Positions 8,085-16,517 of a stretch of DNA of 40,742 bases are shown piece after piece. The position numbers and the translations under genes were made by a program. The DNA comes from an uncultured Prevotellaceae bacterium (lineage in GTDB: Bacteria; Bacteroidota; Bacteroidia; Bacteroidales; Bacteroidaceae): assembly GCA_902786565.1 (NCBI GenBank), contig CADACW010000028.1, positions 1-40,742 on the forward strand, in the 5' to 3' direction. The notes beneath the pieces are model-generated. The model was not told the origin of the DNA. It saw only the letters and a program-made list of their open reading frames with translations, and ran no database searches. Positions within the stretch are counted from its first letter, which is position 1. Each line of letters begins with the position of its first letter.

Positions 8085-10133
8085 TCATTCAGTGGGGAAT
8101 GTCTGCTTCTTGACCAGGTGTAGCAGATAATCCACGGCCTTGGGGGCTTTTTGGCGTGCTGTCATCAGTCGGGCCAGAAACTCCTCATCTGTGATGTCCG
8201 AATTGAAGTCGTCCACCAGTTCCCGCTTCTCGTCCGATGTCTTCACCAGCTGCAGTCCCTTCCGCTTCATCAGGAAACGCAGAGCCAGCAGGCCTTTGTC
8301 GTACTTCGGCCTTACGCCCACCAGCAGTTTCATCAGCAGCAGGCCGGGGTCGCCTATGTGCAGCTCGTTGAGCATGGCCATCGAGTAGAGCACCTTCACG
8401 TCGGGCGTCGACATGTCGAAGACGTCGCCCATCAGCAAGTTCACGGCGTCGGCCTCGGCATATCGCTCCAGTCTGGTCAGACATCGTGACTTTACATAGA
8501 GCGCCTCCTGGCACTGGTGCTGCGCCAGCACGCCGTCGGCGTAGGCCAATGCGTGCTCGCAGTCACCGGCATAGAGACTCAGCAGAGCCACCAAGAACTT
8601 CGGTGCCCAGTGGTCGGCAGCTTTAAGCCCTTCGGGAATCTCCGTGATGCAGCCGAAGAGGTTGTCGTCGCAGATGACGGTGTCAAGAAACCGCTTCGCC
8701 TGCTGCATGGCCTCCTTGATGTCGCCCGCTGCGGCCTTCTTCTGCACCAGCATCAGATATTGGCGTGCCGCCTCGTCGTAGTGGTGATGAGCCAGCAGTT
8801 CATAGACGGCCTTGCCGCTCTCTATCTCGCTGTTGATAGTCTGCTCGTCGTTATACCCGTTGGCATACTGCAGCACCTCGCGGCTGGTGTGGGCATACTG
8901 CGGGATGATGGGGCGCGAGAGGAACAGGCCGCCCAACGAGCGCACACGGCTCAGTGCCACGTAGAGCTGCCCAGCGGCAAACATGCCCCGGCTCAGGTCC
9001 AGATACATCTTGTCGAAGGTCATGCCCTGGCTCTTGTGTACGGTGATGGCCCAAGCCAGCCGCAGCGGGTACTGGGTGAAGGTGCCCACTTGCTCCTTCT
9101 TCATCTTGCGGGTCTCGTGGTCGTACTCGTAGCTGTATGACTCCCACGAGCAACAGGGCACCGTGTAGGTGTCGCCGCCGTCCGTCGTCACCTGTATCTC
9201 GTCGTTCGCCAGCTTCGTCACCGTGCCGATGGTGCCGTTGGCCCAGCGCTTCAGCTGGTCGTTGCGGGTAAACATCACCTGTGCGCCCACCTTCAGCCGC
9301 AGCGTCATGTCCACAGGGAAGCGCTTCTCCTCGAACTTGCCCTGCACCGTTCCCTCGTAGGTGTACTCCTCTGCGTCAATCTCGGCCAGCCGCTGCTGGT
9401 TGATGGTGTCGGCTGTCTTGTTGACGGAGGCCAGCGTAATCACCATCCCGTCCTCCTTCGTCGGCTGGCCCACGCGCCCGTTCAGGTGCATCAGGTTTTC
9501 GGGCGTCGTTCTGTTCAGGCGCACGTTCTCCAGTATGTGCAGGAAGTCCTCGTCCTCCTGACGGTACACCTTCTGGAACTCAATCTTCACCAGCCGCATC
9601 CGCTTGATGACGTCGGCCTTGTAGAAGAAGAAATCGTCCGTGTGGTAGAGGTCGTGCATCAGGTAGCGTTCAGCCCCCTGCTTCACCACCGGCGGCAGCT
9701 GGAACATGTCGCCCACGAAGATGACCTGCTTGCCGCCGAAGGGCTGCATGGAGCGCAAAGTCTTCCGCATGGTGTAGTCGATGGCGTCGATGATGTCGCA
9801 GCGCACCATCGACACCTCATCTATAATAATGGTGTCGGTGTGCAGTAGTGTCTGTATGCGTGCCTCGCTCATTTTGCCCATCGTGCCGGGCGTACAGACA
9901 TCCATCGGCAGACCGAAGAACGAGTGGATGGTGTCGCCACCCGCCAGGATGGCTGCCACGCCCGTCGGTGCCAGCGTGACAAACTGCTTGTCCACCATCT
10001 GCTGCACTTTGCGTAGGAAGGTGGTCTTGCCTGTTCCAGCCCTACCAGTCAGGAAGAAACTGCTGTTCGTGTTGGCAATCAGCTCGTAGGCGAGCATCTG
10101 CTGCCTGTTCTCTCTGTCGATTGTGTTTTCCAT
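8085..10133 (-). CDS. Pif1/RecD-like DNA helicase with C-terminal TPR-like region
   Basis: 682 residues from ATG 10133. It is a superfamily 1B helicase: Walker A GRAGTGKT (30-37), APTGVAA, Walker B IIIDEVSM (102-109), GDMFQLPPV, and the C-terminal HKSQGMTFD and YVALSRVRSLGGL motifs that close the ATP site. About 220 further residues are helical and TPR-like, as in many Bacteroidota Pif1 homologues. It would unwind DNA 5' to 3', with roles in replication, recombination or resolving G-quadruplexes. A TTG start 18 bases upstream would overlap the preceding gene; the ATG leaves a 4-base gap and is preferred. It is the last gene of a three-gene leftward operon with two paralogous unknown proteins. 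Confidence 0.88.
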   Translation of the reverse strand: MENTIDRENRQQMLAYELIANTNSSFFLTGRAGTGKTTFLRKVQQMVDKQFVTLAPTGVAAILAGGDTIHSFFGLPMDVCTPGTMGKMSEARIQTLLHTDTIIIDEVSMVRCDIIDAIDYTMRKTLRSMQPFGGKQVIFVGDMFQLPPVVKQGAERYLMHDLYHTDDFFFYKADVIKRMRLVKIEFQKVYRQEDEDFLHILENVRLNRTTPENLMHLNGRVGQPTKEDGMVITLASVNKTADTINQQRLAEIDAEEYTYEGTVQGKFEEKRFPVDMTLRLKVGAQVMFTRNDQLKRWANGTIGTVTKLANDEIQVTTDGGDTYTVPCCSWESYSYEYDHETRKMKKEQVGTFTQYPLRLAWAITVHKSQGMTFDKMYLDLSRGMFAAGQLYVALSRVRSLGGLFLSRPIIPQYAHTSREVLQYANGYNDEQTINSEIESGKAVYELLAHHHYDEAARQYLMLVQKKAAAGDIKEAMQQAKRFLDTVICDDNLFGCITEIPEGLKAADHWAPKFLVALLSLYAGDCEHALAYADGVLAQHQCQEALYVKSRCLTRLERYAEADAVNLLMGDVFDMSTPDVKVLYSMAMLNELHIGDPGLLLMKLLVGVRPKYDKGLLALRFLMKRKGLQLVKTSDEKRELVDDFNSDITDEEFLARLMTARQKAPKAVDYLLHLVKKQTFPTE

Positions 10134-10137
10134 TATC

Positions 10138-10644
10138 TTATCGCTGTTCAAGTTTAGGGAGTATTTGGGTGAGACGTGTGTTGAAGTCGGGGGCCAGGAA
10201 GCTCTTGTAGCATCCCTCTATCAGCTCCTGTGCCTGGGCGGCAATCTGCTCTGTCGGCACACAAATGCGCTGGGTCTTCAGGAATCCCTTCAGATAGTCT
10301 TTCACCATCTGCTCCGACTGCTCACGGATGAAAGCCTCGTTGCGGAACTCCTTGTCGTAGTCGCGCTTCTGTATCAACTCCATCCTCTGCCCGTTGAAGG
10401 CGTAGAGCTCGATGCTGTCGATGTAGGTCCAGTTGTGGTAGAGACCCACCTTCTCCACAATGACGATACGCTCGCAGAAGCGGATGCCGAGGTAGTAGCG
10501 GTGTCCGTTGGCGCTCTCGTACTCGTTGCAGATGAACATCTTCTGCCCCTCGTCCCACACGGGGACGTGGACACGCGGGTTGCCGAAGGTCGGCAGGATG
10601 CTGTCAAACAGGTTCTTGTTGATTGCTTTGGTCAGTGTTGCCAT
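10138..10644 (-). CDS. Unknown protein, paralogue of the next gene upstream
   Basis: 168 residues with no signal peptide or membrane segment; I do not recognise the family. The pattern in the middle (YYLGIRFCERIVIVEKVG, later IELYAFNGQR, then EQSEQMVKDYLKG) lines up through most of its length with the protein at 10704-11159 (MYYKAIRLSNRLVVYYDLG, IKLFAFDGTK, EQSILMLKSFMAG), so the two arose by duplication. The central part looks beta-rich and the end helical. The stop lies 4 bases before the Pif1-like helicase start, which suggests tight co-expression and a shared DNA-related job, although function is unknown. Confidence 0.7.
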   Translation of the reverse strand: MATLTKAINKNLFDSILPTFGNPRVHVPVWDEGQKMFICNEYESANGHRYYLGIRFCERIVIVEKVGLYHNWTYIDSIELYAFNGQRMELIQKRDYDKEFRNEAFIREQSEQMVKDYLKGFLKTQRICVPTEQIAAQAQELIEGCYKSFLAPDFNTRLTQILPKLEQR

Positions 10645-10703
10645 AGTCTTGTCGGTTTGCTTTTGGTTGAATTTCGTGTTATCCTTGTCACAAGCAGTGG
10701 CTC

Positions 10704-11159
10704 TTAGGCCAACTGCTTGTGTTGTCTCTCCTCGATGGCTGCCCGCGAGAAGTTAAGCAGTTCCTGCTCGCTGACGTGCACCCCCTGTGCCTTCAACTGT
10801 CCGGCCATGAAGCTCTTCAGCATCAGGATGCTCTGCTCCTTGGCGAACTGCTCGCTGAAGATGCGGTAGTCGCAGCCGCCCCAGTTTCTCTGGGCTATCA
10901 GCGTCGCCTTTGTGCCATCAAAGGCAAACAGCTTGATGCCGTTCAAGAAGGTGTGGATATACCCCTGACCGAGGTCGTAATAGACCACCAGCCTGTTCGA
11001 CAGGCGAATCGCCTTGTAGTACATGTTCCCTGCAGCACTTGTATATCCCTGCGACAGGAATACATTCTTTGCAGCGTTGTAGGTCACTTGCTCGCCTGAG
11101 AGTGCCGGCAGAGCCTTGGTTGCGATTGCTTGGAGTGCTGTGTTCATCATAGTAGTCAT
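10704..11159 (-). CDS. Unknown protein, first gene of the Pif1 operon
   Basis: 151 residues from ATG 11159; a GTG seven codons upstream (11180) and an ATG three codons downstream (11150) are alternatives. It is soluble by composition and belongs to the same unrecognised family as the next gene: beta-rich middle, conserved 'F-A-F-D/N-G' segment, and a helical tail with EQ..M-K. It has its own promoter at 11229-11259. The three-gene order (two paralogues, then helicase) suggests accessory factors for the helicase, but nothing in the sequence proves contact. Confidence 0.68.
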   Translation of the reverse strand: MTTMMNTALQAIATKALPALSGEQVTYNAAKNVFLSQGYTSAAGNMYYKAIRLSNRLVVYYDLGQGYIHTFLNGIKLFAFDGTKATLIAQRNWGGCDYRIFSEQFAKEQSILMLKSFMAGQLKAQGVHVSEQELLNFSRAAIEERQHKQLA

Positions 11160-11228
11160 CCTGTGTTTAGTTCCCACCACAAAGCATTTGCAGCATCAAT
11201 CTCGAGGTGGTATCGACGATTGACGCTG

Positions 11229-11259
11229 CAAAGTTAAGACGATTTTCACAACCTTGCAA
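11229..11259 (-). promoter_or_regulatory. Promoter of the two-paralogue/Pif1 operon
   Basis: Minus strand TTG (11257-11259), 19-20 bp, TAACTTTG (11229-11236). The -33 region sits in a 17-bp-spaced direct repeat of CAACCTTGC (11249-11257 and 11266-11274 on the + strand), which could bind a regulator. Confidence 0.65.
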
Positions 11260-11275
11260 GGAAAACAACCTTGCG

Positions 11276-11299
11276 AATGGTTCCATTCTACTTGGAACT
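11276..11299. repeat. Left copy of 24-bp direct repeat with GGTTCC dyad
   Basis: Matches 15255-15278 in the same orientation at 21 of 24 positions; all three differences are transitions. The core here is GGTTCC-N9-GGAACT. It overlaps the last codons and stop of the receiver-domain gene. Confidence 0.75.
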
Positions 11300-12535
11300 A
11301 TTTTCTTGCTTTTCAGTTAATTGAATATTGGAAGCAAAAAAGGGATATTGATTTTTGGTTTTATCATTGATATTCTCACTATACTTTACTATCTTGACTT
11401 CCTTTCCTAACCATTCTCGCTGTTTAACAAAAACAGGATTCAAACACACTTTAGAACCTATATGATAGATACCATTGTCTAATTCAATGACACCAATCAA
11501 ATCAATTTTGTCCTCTTGGTCTATCGAATCTTTCACCTCAAGTCTTACACATTTTCTCAGATTTTCTTCCTTGTTCGGATGTTCGTCCATATATCTTCTT
11601 AACCACATCGTTATTTCGCATGTTTGCAATGCTAGACTAAAAATGAGATATCGAGAATTTCTTACTTCATCTTTGAGATATCTTTCTAATCTATCGATGT
11701 CATCCTTAGGCAATTTTGCTGTATGCGATTTGATATTACCCAAATATAGTACCAAGAACATCATGTCCTTGATGTGTTTAGGAACAATACGTTCCTTTTT
11801 AGTCTCGTCCCCATAACGAAGATGGATGTGGTCACAGTTCAAACCACATAGGTAGCAACAACTTTGATTCAGATTCACCACTCCATCTTCAATACATTCA
11901 TCAGGAATAATCCCATATTTATTTGCTTCTTTGAAATTCCATTCTAGTATTTTGCGTAACTTATTATAATGGTTAACAGGTTCAAAGTCTGGGTATCTAT
12001 CAGGGTAATGCATGGCCTCCAATATGTTAAGGACATCTTCTCCTGCTTCAATATCAAGGGAGTACAATCGTTCCATAACATCATTATAAAACACCTTAAG
12101 CTGATGGCGTGACGAATTACCAACTTCCTTTTTCAAATCCGTAATCAACTGATTTTGCCCTTCTGCATTCTTTTTGTAGAATTTCCCGACAGACTTTTCA
12201 AACATTTTGTCATCCATTAAGTCAGGTTGCCTTGTCAAAACAAAATAAGGGATATGTCGCTTCAGCTTTAGTCTTTCAATTTGTCTGATGGCTTCATATA
12301 GCCCGTCAACATCAGCAACCTCATTCGCTGAAGAATTATTGTATGCTTTTGCATCCAATATAACTGCGTCCCAAAACTTTAAGTTTTGCTCTAAGACCTC
12401 CATACCCTCACGACGAGTCTTGAAAGGCTTAATATGAATATTATGCCTTTTCTCACATATCTGTATAAATGAGTTACCAATGGTATCCCACTCGTCATCT
12501 ATCCAGATGACATTGTAATCTTCCTTTTGTTCCAT
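11288..12535 (-). CDS. Response-regulator-like protein with unknown C-terminal output domain
   Basis: 415 residues. Residues 8-125 form a complete receiver domain: acidic pair D13/D14 (VIWIDDE), phospho-acceptor D61 (VILDAK), T101 (YFVLTRQ) and a lysine at 118 or 121 (GKFYKK). The remaining ~290 residues show no helix-turn-helix or known enzyme motif. They contain a compact Cys/His cluster (C226, C227, C230, C234, H236, H238) that could bind a metal, then a helical region and a beta-rich end. Its ATG lies one base after the stop of the kinase-like gene, so it is almost certainly its partner. Base composition is much more AT-rich than the helicase operon next door, suggesting acquisition by transfer. 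The output may be an effector rather than a transcription factor. Confidence 0.8.
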   Translation of the reverse strand: MEQKEDYNVIWIDDEWDTIGNSFIQICEKRHNIHIKPFKTRREGMEVLEQNLKFWDAVILDAKAYNNSSANEVADVDGLYEAIRQIERLKLKRHIPYFVLTRQPDLMDDKMFEKSVGKFYKKNAEGQNQLITDLKKEVGNSSRHQLKVFYNDVMERLYSLDIEAGEDVLNILEAMHYPDRYPDFEPVNHYNKLRKILEWNFKEANKYGIIPDECIEDGVVNLNQSCCYLCGLNCDHIHLRYGDETKKERIVPKHIKDMMFLVLYLGNIKSHTAKLPKDDIDRLERYLKDEVRNSRYLIFSLALQTCEITMWLRRYMDEHPNKEENLRKCVRLEVKDSIDQEDKIDLIGVIELDNGIYHIGSKVCLNPVFVKQREWLGKEVKIVKYSENINDKTKNQYPFFASNIQLTEKQENSSK

Positions 12536-12536
12536 A

Positions 12537-15146
12537 TTAAATTGCTTTTGGTAAATAAATCCTTACAACTGTCCATTCTCCATCCATGAATACATCATAG
12601 TCACCTTTATAATGCTCAACGATGGCTTTGACCACGCTTCCACCCAAACCTGTCCCTGCTGTTTGACCAGCCTTTTCTCCTTTTATTCCGTAACGCATTT
12701 TGTTCAGACCTTCAGGAAGAGGCTGACCGTTATTGCGGAAGTCTATCTGATACATTCCCTTTTCGGAATTAAAAGACAATACTATCTTAACTTCATAATC
12801 CTGACGGCTACTATTTATAAAGCCATGTTTCTGGGCATTGCTTATGATATTGCCAACAACCCTCTGAATATCGTTTTTGGCTATCCAGACAGTAGGATGA
12901 ATTCTAATGTTCTGTTCATCAGCTATTCTTTTGTCATTCTCATGAGTAAGCAGAGCATGGGCAACGCCGTCTTTATCCAACTGATAAGATAGTGCAAATC
13001 CACTTACGTTATTGGAATGCTGCATACTTCTCAGATATTCATCCAGATTGATTAGCTCGGGAGAGCCAAAATGCTCTTCCTGGCTTAAATGGTCTAACAT
13101 CTCTGATAGCTCGTGAATCGTATAGCGTAAATGATCTAGTTGCTCCTCCAACTGTGGCCATAGATCATTTTCTGTTTCGCGATTTTCTACATAATATCGC
13201 ATCAGGTCTTCGGTATTAATTAAATCGAAGACTTTCTGCCCCATATCATGCTTACGCATTCTGACCTCGTTGATGTAATCAGTCTTCATCGCCTGAACTT
13301 TTTCTCCTAATTCGTCAGTGACCGACTTTTCCCTCTCCATCCTATAGAGTTCGTCGCCGATGACACGCTTGTCCGTTGGGACAAGTATGTCATCAAGATG
13401 CTTCTCCAGCCCGAACTCCTGATAGGCCTGAATCTGTCTGTACACTACGGGCAGTCTCAGAAGAGCAAGCAGCGACATGGCATCGAACCCGCTTTTGGGG
13501 CTGAAAACCTTTATACCCGAGCTGACAGCTATAGGCTTGCCGCTGGCCTTGATGAGAGCCATACGGGTCCCTTCTCTTGATTCTACTTCGAAGAGTACGG
13601 AGTGGCTCTTTCCGTCAAGGAAAGTACTGCGTCTGTATGCCCAAACCTTGTCTGCTATCTCTGGCAAACCATAAAACTCGTCAACAAATACGAAATCTCC
13701 ATCTTTGTCAAAAACTGCGTTGTCTTTAACGAAAGCAGGATTGTTAGGGCAATTCGCTTTACTTACGCCCGATACATCCAAGCCTCCTGAGAACAGGGTG
13801 CTTAAATCACCCATGGCAATCCATGGCGTATCTTCCGGCAAATCATATCGGACATCCTGAACCCGAGTGGATTCAAGTGAGCAAAGGGTAGAAAGGGGTA
13901 TAGGACGCTCTGTCTCAGATGGCCTCTCGATGGTATACACTTGTGGCAGCAGAATGTGCTGAGACAAATTCTCAGAAGCCACTTTCACTTTTTTCCTCAA
14001 TCCCGTTTCCGGATCTTTACCGTCATTTTGCATGATAGCATTGAGTTTGTCTTTAGAGAACATCAGCTTAAAATGCTTGGTCTCAAGTTCGTCACTTGCT
14101 GTCCGGGCATCGATGAGGGTTGTCTCGTGGTCCGACCGGCCCTTCTCAACAATAATCAGGCAATATGTACCGTATGATGCATTGTTACTCATCACCTGTG
14201 GTAGTTGGATAATCTCCTTAACGGCATTATCCTCAACCAGCATCTTCCTGAATCGGGCGTTGGCATTAGAAGATGCGTGTTCCTCATCAAATGCTTTTCT
14301 AATGGACTCTTCTCCGACCTTAAGGGCATCCGACAGCATCTTCTCGTATGGAGTTTTGTCTTTTCCTGCCAATGTGCTTGACGGACACAACAATACAAGC
14401 TTTCCATTGACCGGAAGATCCTTGTACGCATCACATAAGTGTGCAATATCCTTACTATCGTTATGAGCGTCAGGGATATACGACACGATTGCATCATACG
14501 AAGATGGCACCTTACTGTCTTCAGCCATGATGCCATTTGCATAGAGAGCAATCTTTGTCCATGCATAAAACGTGTTATCGAAGATGTACGTGCATCCGTC
14601 AAACAGGTTTGCCAATTGGGCAAATTCAGCTTTAGGGTAATATACCCTCGAACCGGCTGCTATTTCCACGTGTGACTTGATGAGGTCGAGCACTTCACTT
14701 GGAATAGTGAATGCATCTTTTCCGTCATGACGATGTACCCATTCTAGGCTGTCATCGCAAGGGGTAAGAATGATGTAATTCACCAGTTCCTTGAAGTGGG
14801 CTGCAAGAAATGCCTCTTCCTCTTCCGTGAATACACCTTTGTCATAGATGTCTGGCAGCAACTGGACGAGAACATAATCCTCGGCATTGTTTCCAGCAAC
14901 TACTGAATAGAAATGTCCAAGCAGTTGCTCATTGACCATCAGCTGCTTTTCCCAAGCTTTTATATGAGGACCTTCACCCCAGGTGATAAGTCCAAACTCA
15001 TCGTCCACAGACTCCTTCTCCCAGTATTCAAACTCAGCTTTGGCCTGGCGTGCAATTGGGCTTTCCTTACCCACCTTAGTACGGTAAAGCTCTACGAGGT
15101 TAATCACTCTCTGCTGGATCTCTGCTGCGTTCTGTGCGTTCTGCAT
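12537..15146 (-). CDS. Fusion: HsdM/HsdS-like (pseudo-methyltransferase) sensor plus histidine kinase
   Basis: 869 residues. Residues 1-130 are helical. About 150-350 follow the plan of type I restriction HsdM (N6-adenine methyltransferase): a motif-I-like RVYYPKAEFAQLA (167-179) in place of the DPxxGxG SAM loop, a segment like HsdM's 'Q-E-I-N...A-K-M-N-L' (CTYIFDNTFYAWTKIALYANG), YDAIVSYIPD (217-226) where NPPF/Y is expected, and RFRKMLVEDNAVKEIIQLP (298-316), which is very like HsdM. Both catalytic motifs are lost. About 412-600 resemble one HsdS target-recognition domain, ending DDILVP. A DHp hairpin follows with RKHDMGQ (H633), then a HATPase domain: N box NIISNAQKHG (766-775), G1 FRNNGQPLP, G2 GTGLGGS (831-837). 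No membrane segment, so it is a cytoplasmic sensor. The receiver gene follows one base downstream. The domain assignment is by motif, not by search. Confidence 0.75.
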   Translation of the reverse strand: MQNAQNAAEIQQRVINLVELYRTKVGKESPIARQAKAEFEYWEKESVDDEFGLITWGEGPHIKAWEKQLMVNEQLLGHFYSVVAGNNAEDYVLVQLLPDIYDKGVFTEEEEAFLAAHFKELVNYIILTPCDDSLEWVHRHDGKDAFTIPSEVLDLIKSHVEIAAGSRVYYPKAEFAQLANLFDGCTYIFDNTFYAWTKIALYANGIMAEDSKVPSSYDAIVSYIPDAHNDSKDIAHLCDAYKDLPVNGKLVLLCPSSTLAGKDKTPYEKMLSDALKVGEESIRKAFDEEHASSNANARFRKMLVEDNAVKEIIQLPQVMSNNASYGTYCLIIVEKGRSDHETTLIDARTASDELETKHFKLMFSKDKLNAIMQNDGKDPETGLRKKVKVASENLSQHILLPQVYTIERPSETERPIPLSTLCSLESTRVQDVRYDLPEDTPWIAMGDLSTLFSGGLDVSGVSKANCPNNPAFVKDNAVFDKDGDFVFVDEFYGLPEIADKVWAYRRSTFLDGKSHSVLFEVESREGTRMALIKASGKPIAVSSGIKVFSPKSGFDAMSLLALLRLPVVYRQIQAYQEFGLEKHLDDILVPTDKRVIGDELYRMEREKSVTDELGEKVQAMKTDYINEVRMRKHDMGQKVFDLINTEDLMRYYVENRETENDLWPQLEEQLDHLRYTIHELSEMLDHLSQEEHFGSPELINLDEYLRSMQHSNNVSGFALSYQLDKDGVAHALLTHENDKRIADEQNIRIHPTVWIAKNDIQRVVGNIISNAQKHGFINSSRQDYEVKIVLSFNSEKGMYQIDFRNNGQPLPEGLNKMRYGIKGEKAGQTAGTGLGGSVVKAIVEHYKGDYDVFMDGEWTVVRIYLPKAI

Positions 15147-15207
15147 AGTCTCTTGTGTTTTTGTTGGTTAGTACTCTATGTTCTTCACTTGTGTCTCAAA
15201 TGCGGTG

Positions 15208-15239
15208 CAAAGGTACAACCGATTTCTCATTGCTGCAAA
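15208..15239 (-). promoter_or_regulatory. Promoter of the kinase/receiver operon
   Basis: Minus strand TTTG (15236-15239), 20-bp spacer, TACCTTTG (15208-15215): a near-ideal Bacteroidota promoter. The leader would be about 55 nt to ATG 15146. The GGTTCC dyad (15258-15278) lies about 20 bp upstream of the -33 box. Confidence 0.78.
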
Positions 15240-15254
15240 CATTTTTGCCTCACT

Positions 15255-15278
15255 AATGGTTCCGTTCTGCTTGGAACC
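15255..15278. repeat. Right copy of 24-bp direct repeat; perfect GGTTCC-N9-GGAACC dyad
   Basis: Here the dyad arms (15258-15263 and 15273-15278) are perfect. It sits between the WYL gene's stop and the kinase promoter, where an operator would be expected, and it pairs with 11276-11299 as a direct repeat around the two-gene unit. Confidence 0.75.
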
Positions 15279-15332
15279 GTTCTTTGTCGGGCAGATAGAG
15301 CATATAGGTGGAGGCGATGGCTTATTCAACCA

Positions 15333-16427
15333 TTATTGTTTATCTGTGTATTGTGACATTTGTTCTTCCAGCGTTTCCTTTATCTGCTCCCGAAGTGACA
15401 GCGGTTGCACCACTTCCAGGCCTTCTCCATACATCAGGATGCGGCCACGCAGTTCGCGGTTAGGCTCAATGGTCAGCGTAACCTCGCCGTAGGTGCCATC
15501 GGAGTGTTCACCGAAGGGAAGGGCCTCTTGCTGCGAGTGGTGCAGGCGCTTTGTCATCAGGAGACCGTGTTGGTATTCTGTCTTTGTGCGGATGACAACT
15601 CGCTCGACTTGGGCATCTTTTTCATGCGTCACACCTATTATGTTGTTGAAAAACTGCTGATAAAAACCTTTAGGGGCAGGGATATACTCAATATCATCAA
15701 CGGTGGTGACTTCGCCAACGATTCGGTCTAATGGCACGTTGTATGCCTTGAATGGTTCGCGGTCTGCCTCGCCAAAAACGAACCATCGGCCATTGTACTC
15801 CTTGAGAAACTGGGGATGGATGGTCAACGTGAACGGCTCCTGCCCGAACCGCTGATAGGAGAACCGCAACACTTGGTGGTTGGCAATGGCTTTATAAAAA
15901 AGAGGCAACAGGTCGATGTTTTTCAGGTTCTGCTCCAAGCTGGAGCGGATGATAGCGTTTCCGCTTTCTGCTTCTCTGCTCGTGTCGAGTAGTAGTTGGG
16001 TGTTCTCGAAATAAGCTGAGAACCAACTGGAAGGCAGGATTCCAGCCGATGCTTTGCAGAAAGCGACATAGTCTTCTATCCGCTTCTGCTCTATGGCCTG
16101 GCGTTCTGCTGCCAGTGGGTCGTCACTTGCACCGATATATCGGAATGCCTTACCCTTGCCAGTCTTGCCGTTGTCCTCGATGCAGCCGGGGCAGGTGCTT
16201 TGCAGGGCTTTGATGATTTCTGAGGAGGCCTTCTTCAAATCGCCATAGTACTTTTCCCCAGACAACTTTCTTGTAGGGTTGTTGTCGTAGAAGCCTTTAG
16301 GGTGGCCGCGCTTCAGGCACATAATGTCTGCAAGCGTGACATACTCTCGCTTCATGAGTTGATCATAAAGGATGTTTATGAATGTTGTTCTTACTCCTTT
16401 TCCGGCAAAGATGTTTTTGGTAGACAT
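15333..16427 (-). CDS. WYL-domain transcriptional regulator
   Basis: 364 residues. The N-terminal ~120 residues are basic and look like a winged-helix DNA-binding part (with a THFINILYDQL-like first helix, read TTFINILYDQL). Residues about 175-245 are the WYL domain, with RFSYQRF and RWFVFG (214-219) standing at the W-Y-L signature. About 250-355 form the WYL C-terminal extension (ending RGRILMYGEGLEVVQP). WYL proteins bind ligands, often nucleic acid or nucleotides, and many of the BrxR/CapW type repress phage-defence operons. It lies directly upstream of and in line with the HsdM-kinase/receiver pair, which has its own promoter and a dyad in the gap. I infer that it regulates that pair; this is not shown. 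Confidence 0.85.
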   Translation of the reverse strand: MSTKNIFAGKGVRTTFINILYDQLMKREYVTLADIMCLKRGHPKGFYDNNPTRKLSGEKYYGDLKKASSEIIKALQSTCPGCIEDNGKTGKGKAFRYIGASDDPLAAERQAIEQKRIEDYVAFCKASAGILPSSWFSAYFENTQLLLDTSREAESGNAIIRSSLEQNLKNIDLLPLFYKAIANHQVLRFSYQRFGQEPFTLTIHPQFLKEYNGRWFVFGEADREPFKAYNVPLDRIVGEVTTVDDIEYIPAPKGFYQQFFNNIIGVTHEKDAQVERVVIRTKTEYQHGLLMTKRLHHSQQEALPFGEHSDGTYGEVTLTIEPNRELRGRILMYGEGLEVVQPLSLREQIKETLEEQMSQYTDKQ

Positions 16428-16449
16428 TTTATTGTGTTTTAGGACTGTG

Positions 16450-16457
16450 CAAAGATA
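16450..16457 (-). promoter_or_regulatory. -7 box (TATCTTTG) of the WYL gene
   Basis: Minus strand TATCTTTG, 23 bp before ATG 16427. The -33 region has only GTTTC-like sequence at a short distance, so the promoter may be weak or factor-dependent. Confidence 0.55.
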
Positions 16458-16489
16458 CGACTTTTTTTTGAAACGTGACCAATTTTTTT

Positions 16490-16503
16490 ACGTTTTACGT
16501 AAA
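16490..16503. promoter_or_regulatory. ACGT dyads between divergent promoters
   Basis: ACGT-TTT-ACGT (16490-16500) overlaps the perfect 10-bp palindrome TTTACGTAAA (16494-16503). It lies between the WYL promoter and the promoter of the 16569 gene, a natural place for autoregulation by the WYL protein. Confidence 0.35.
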
Positions 16504-16517
16504 TCTTTCCGAATCGT

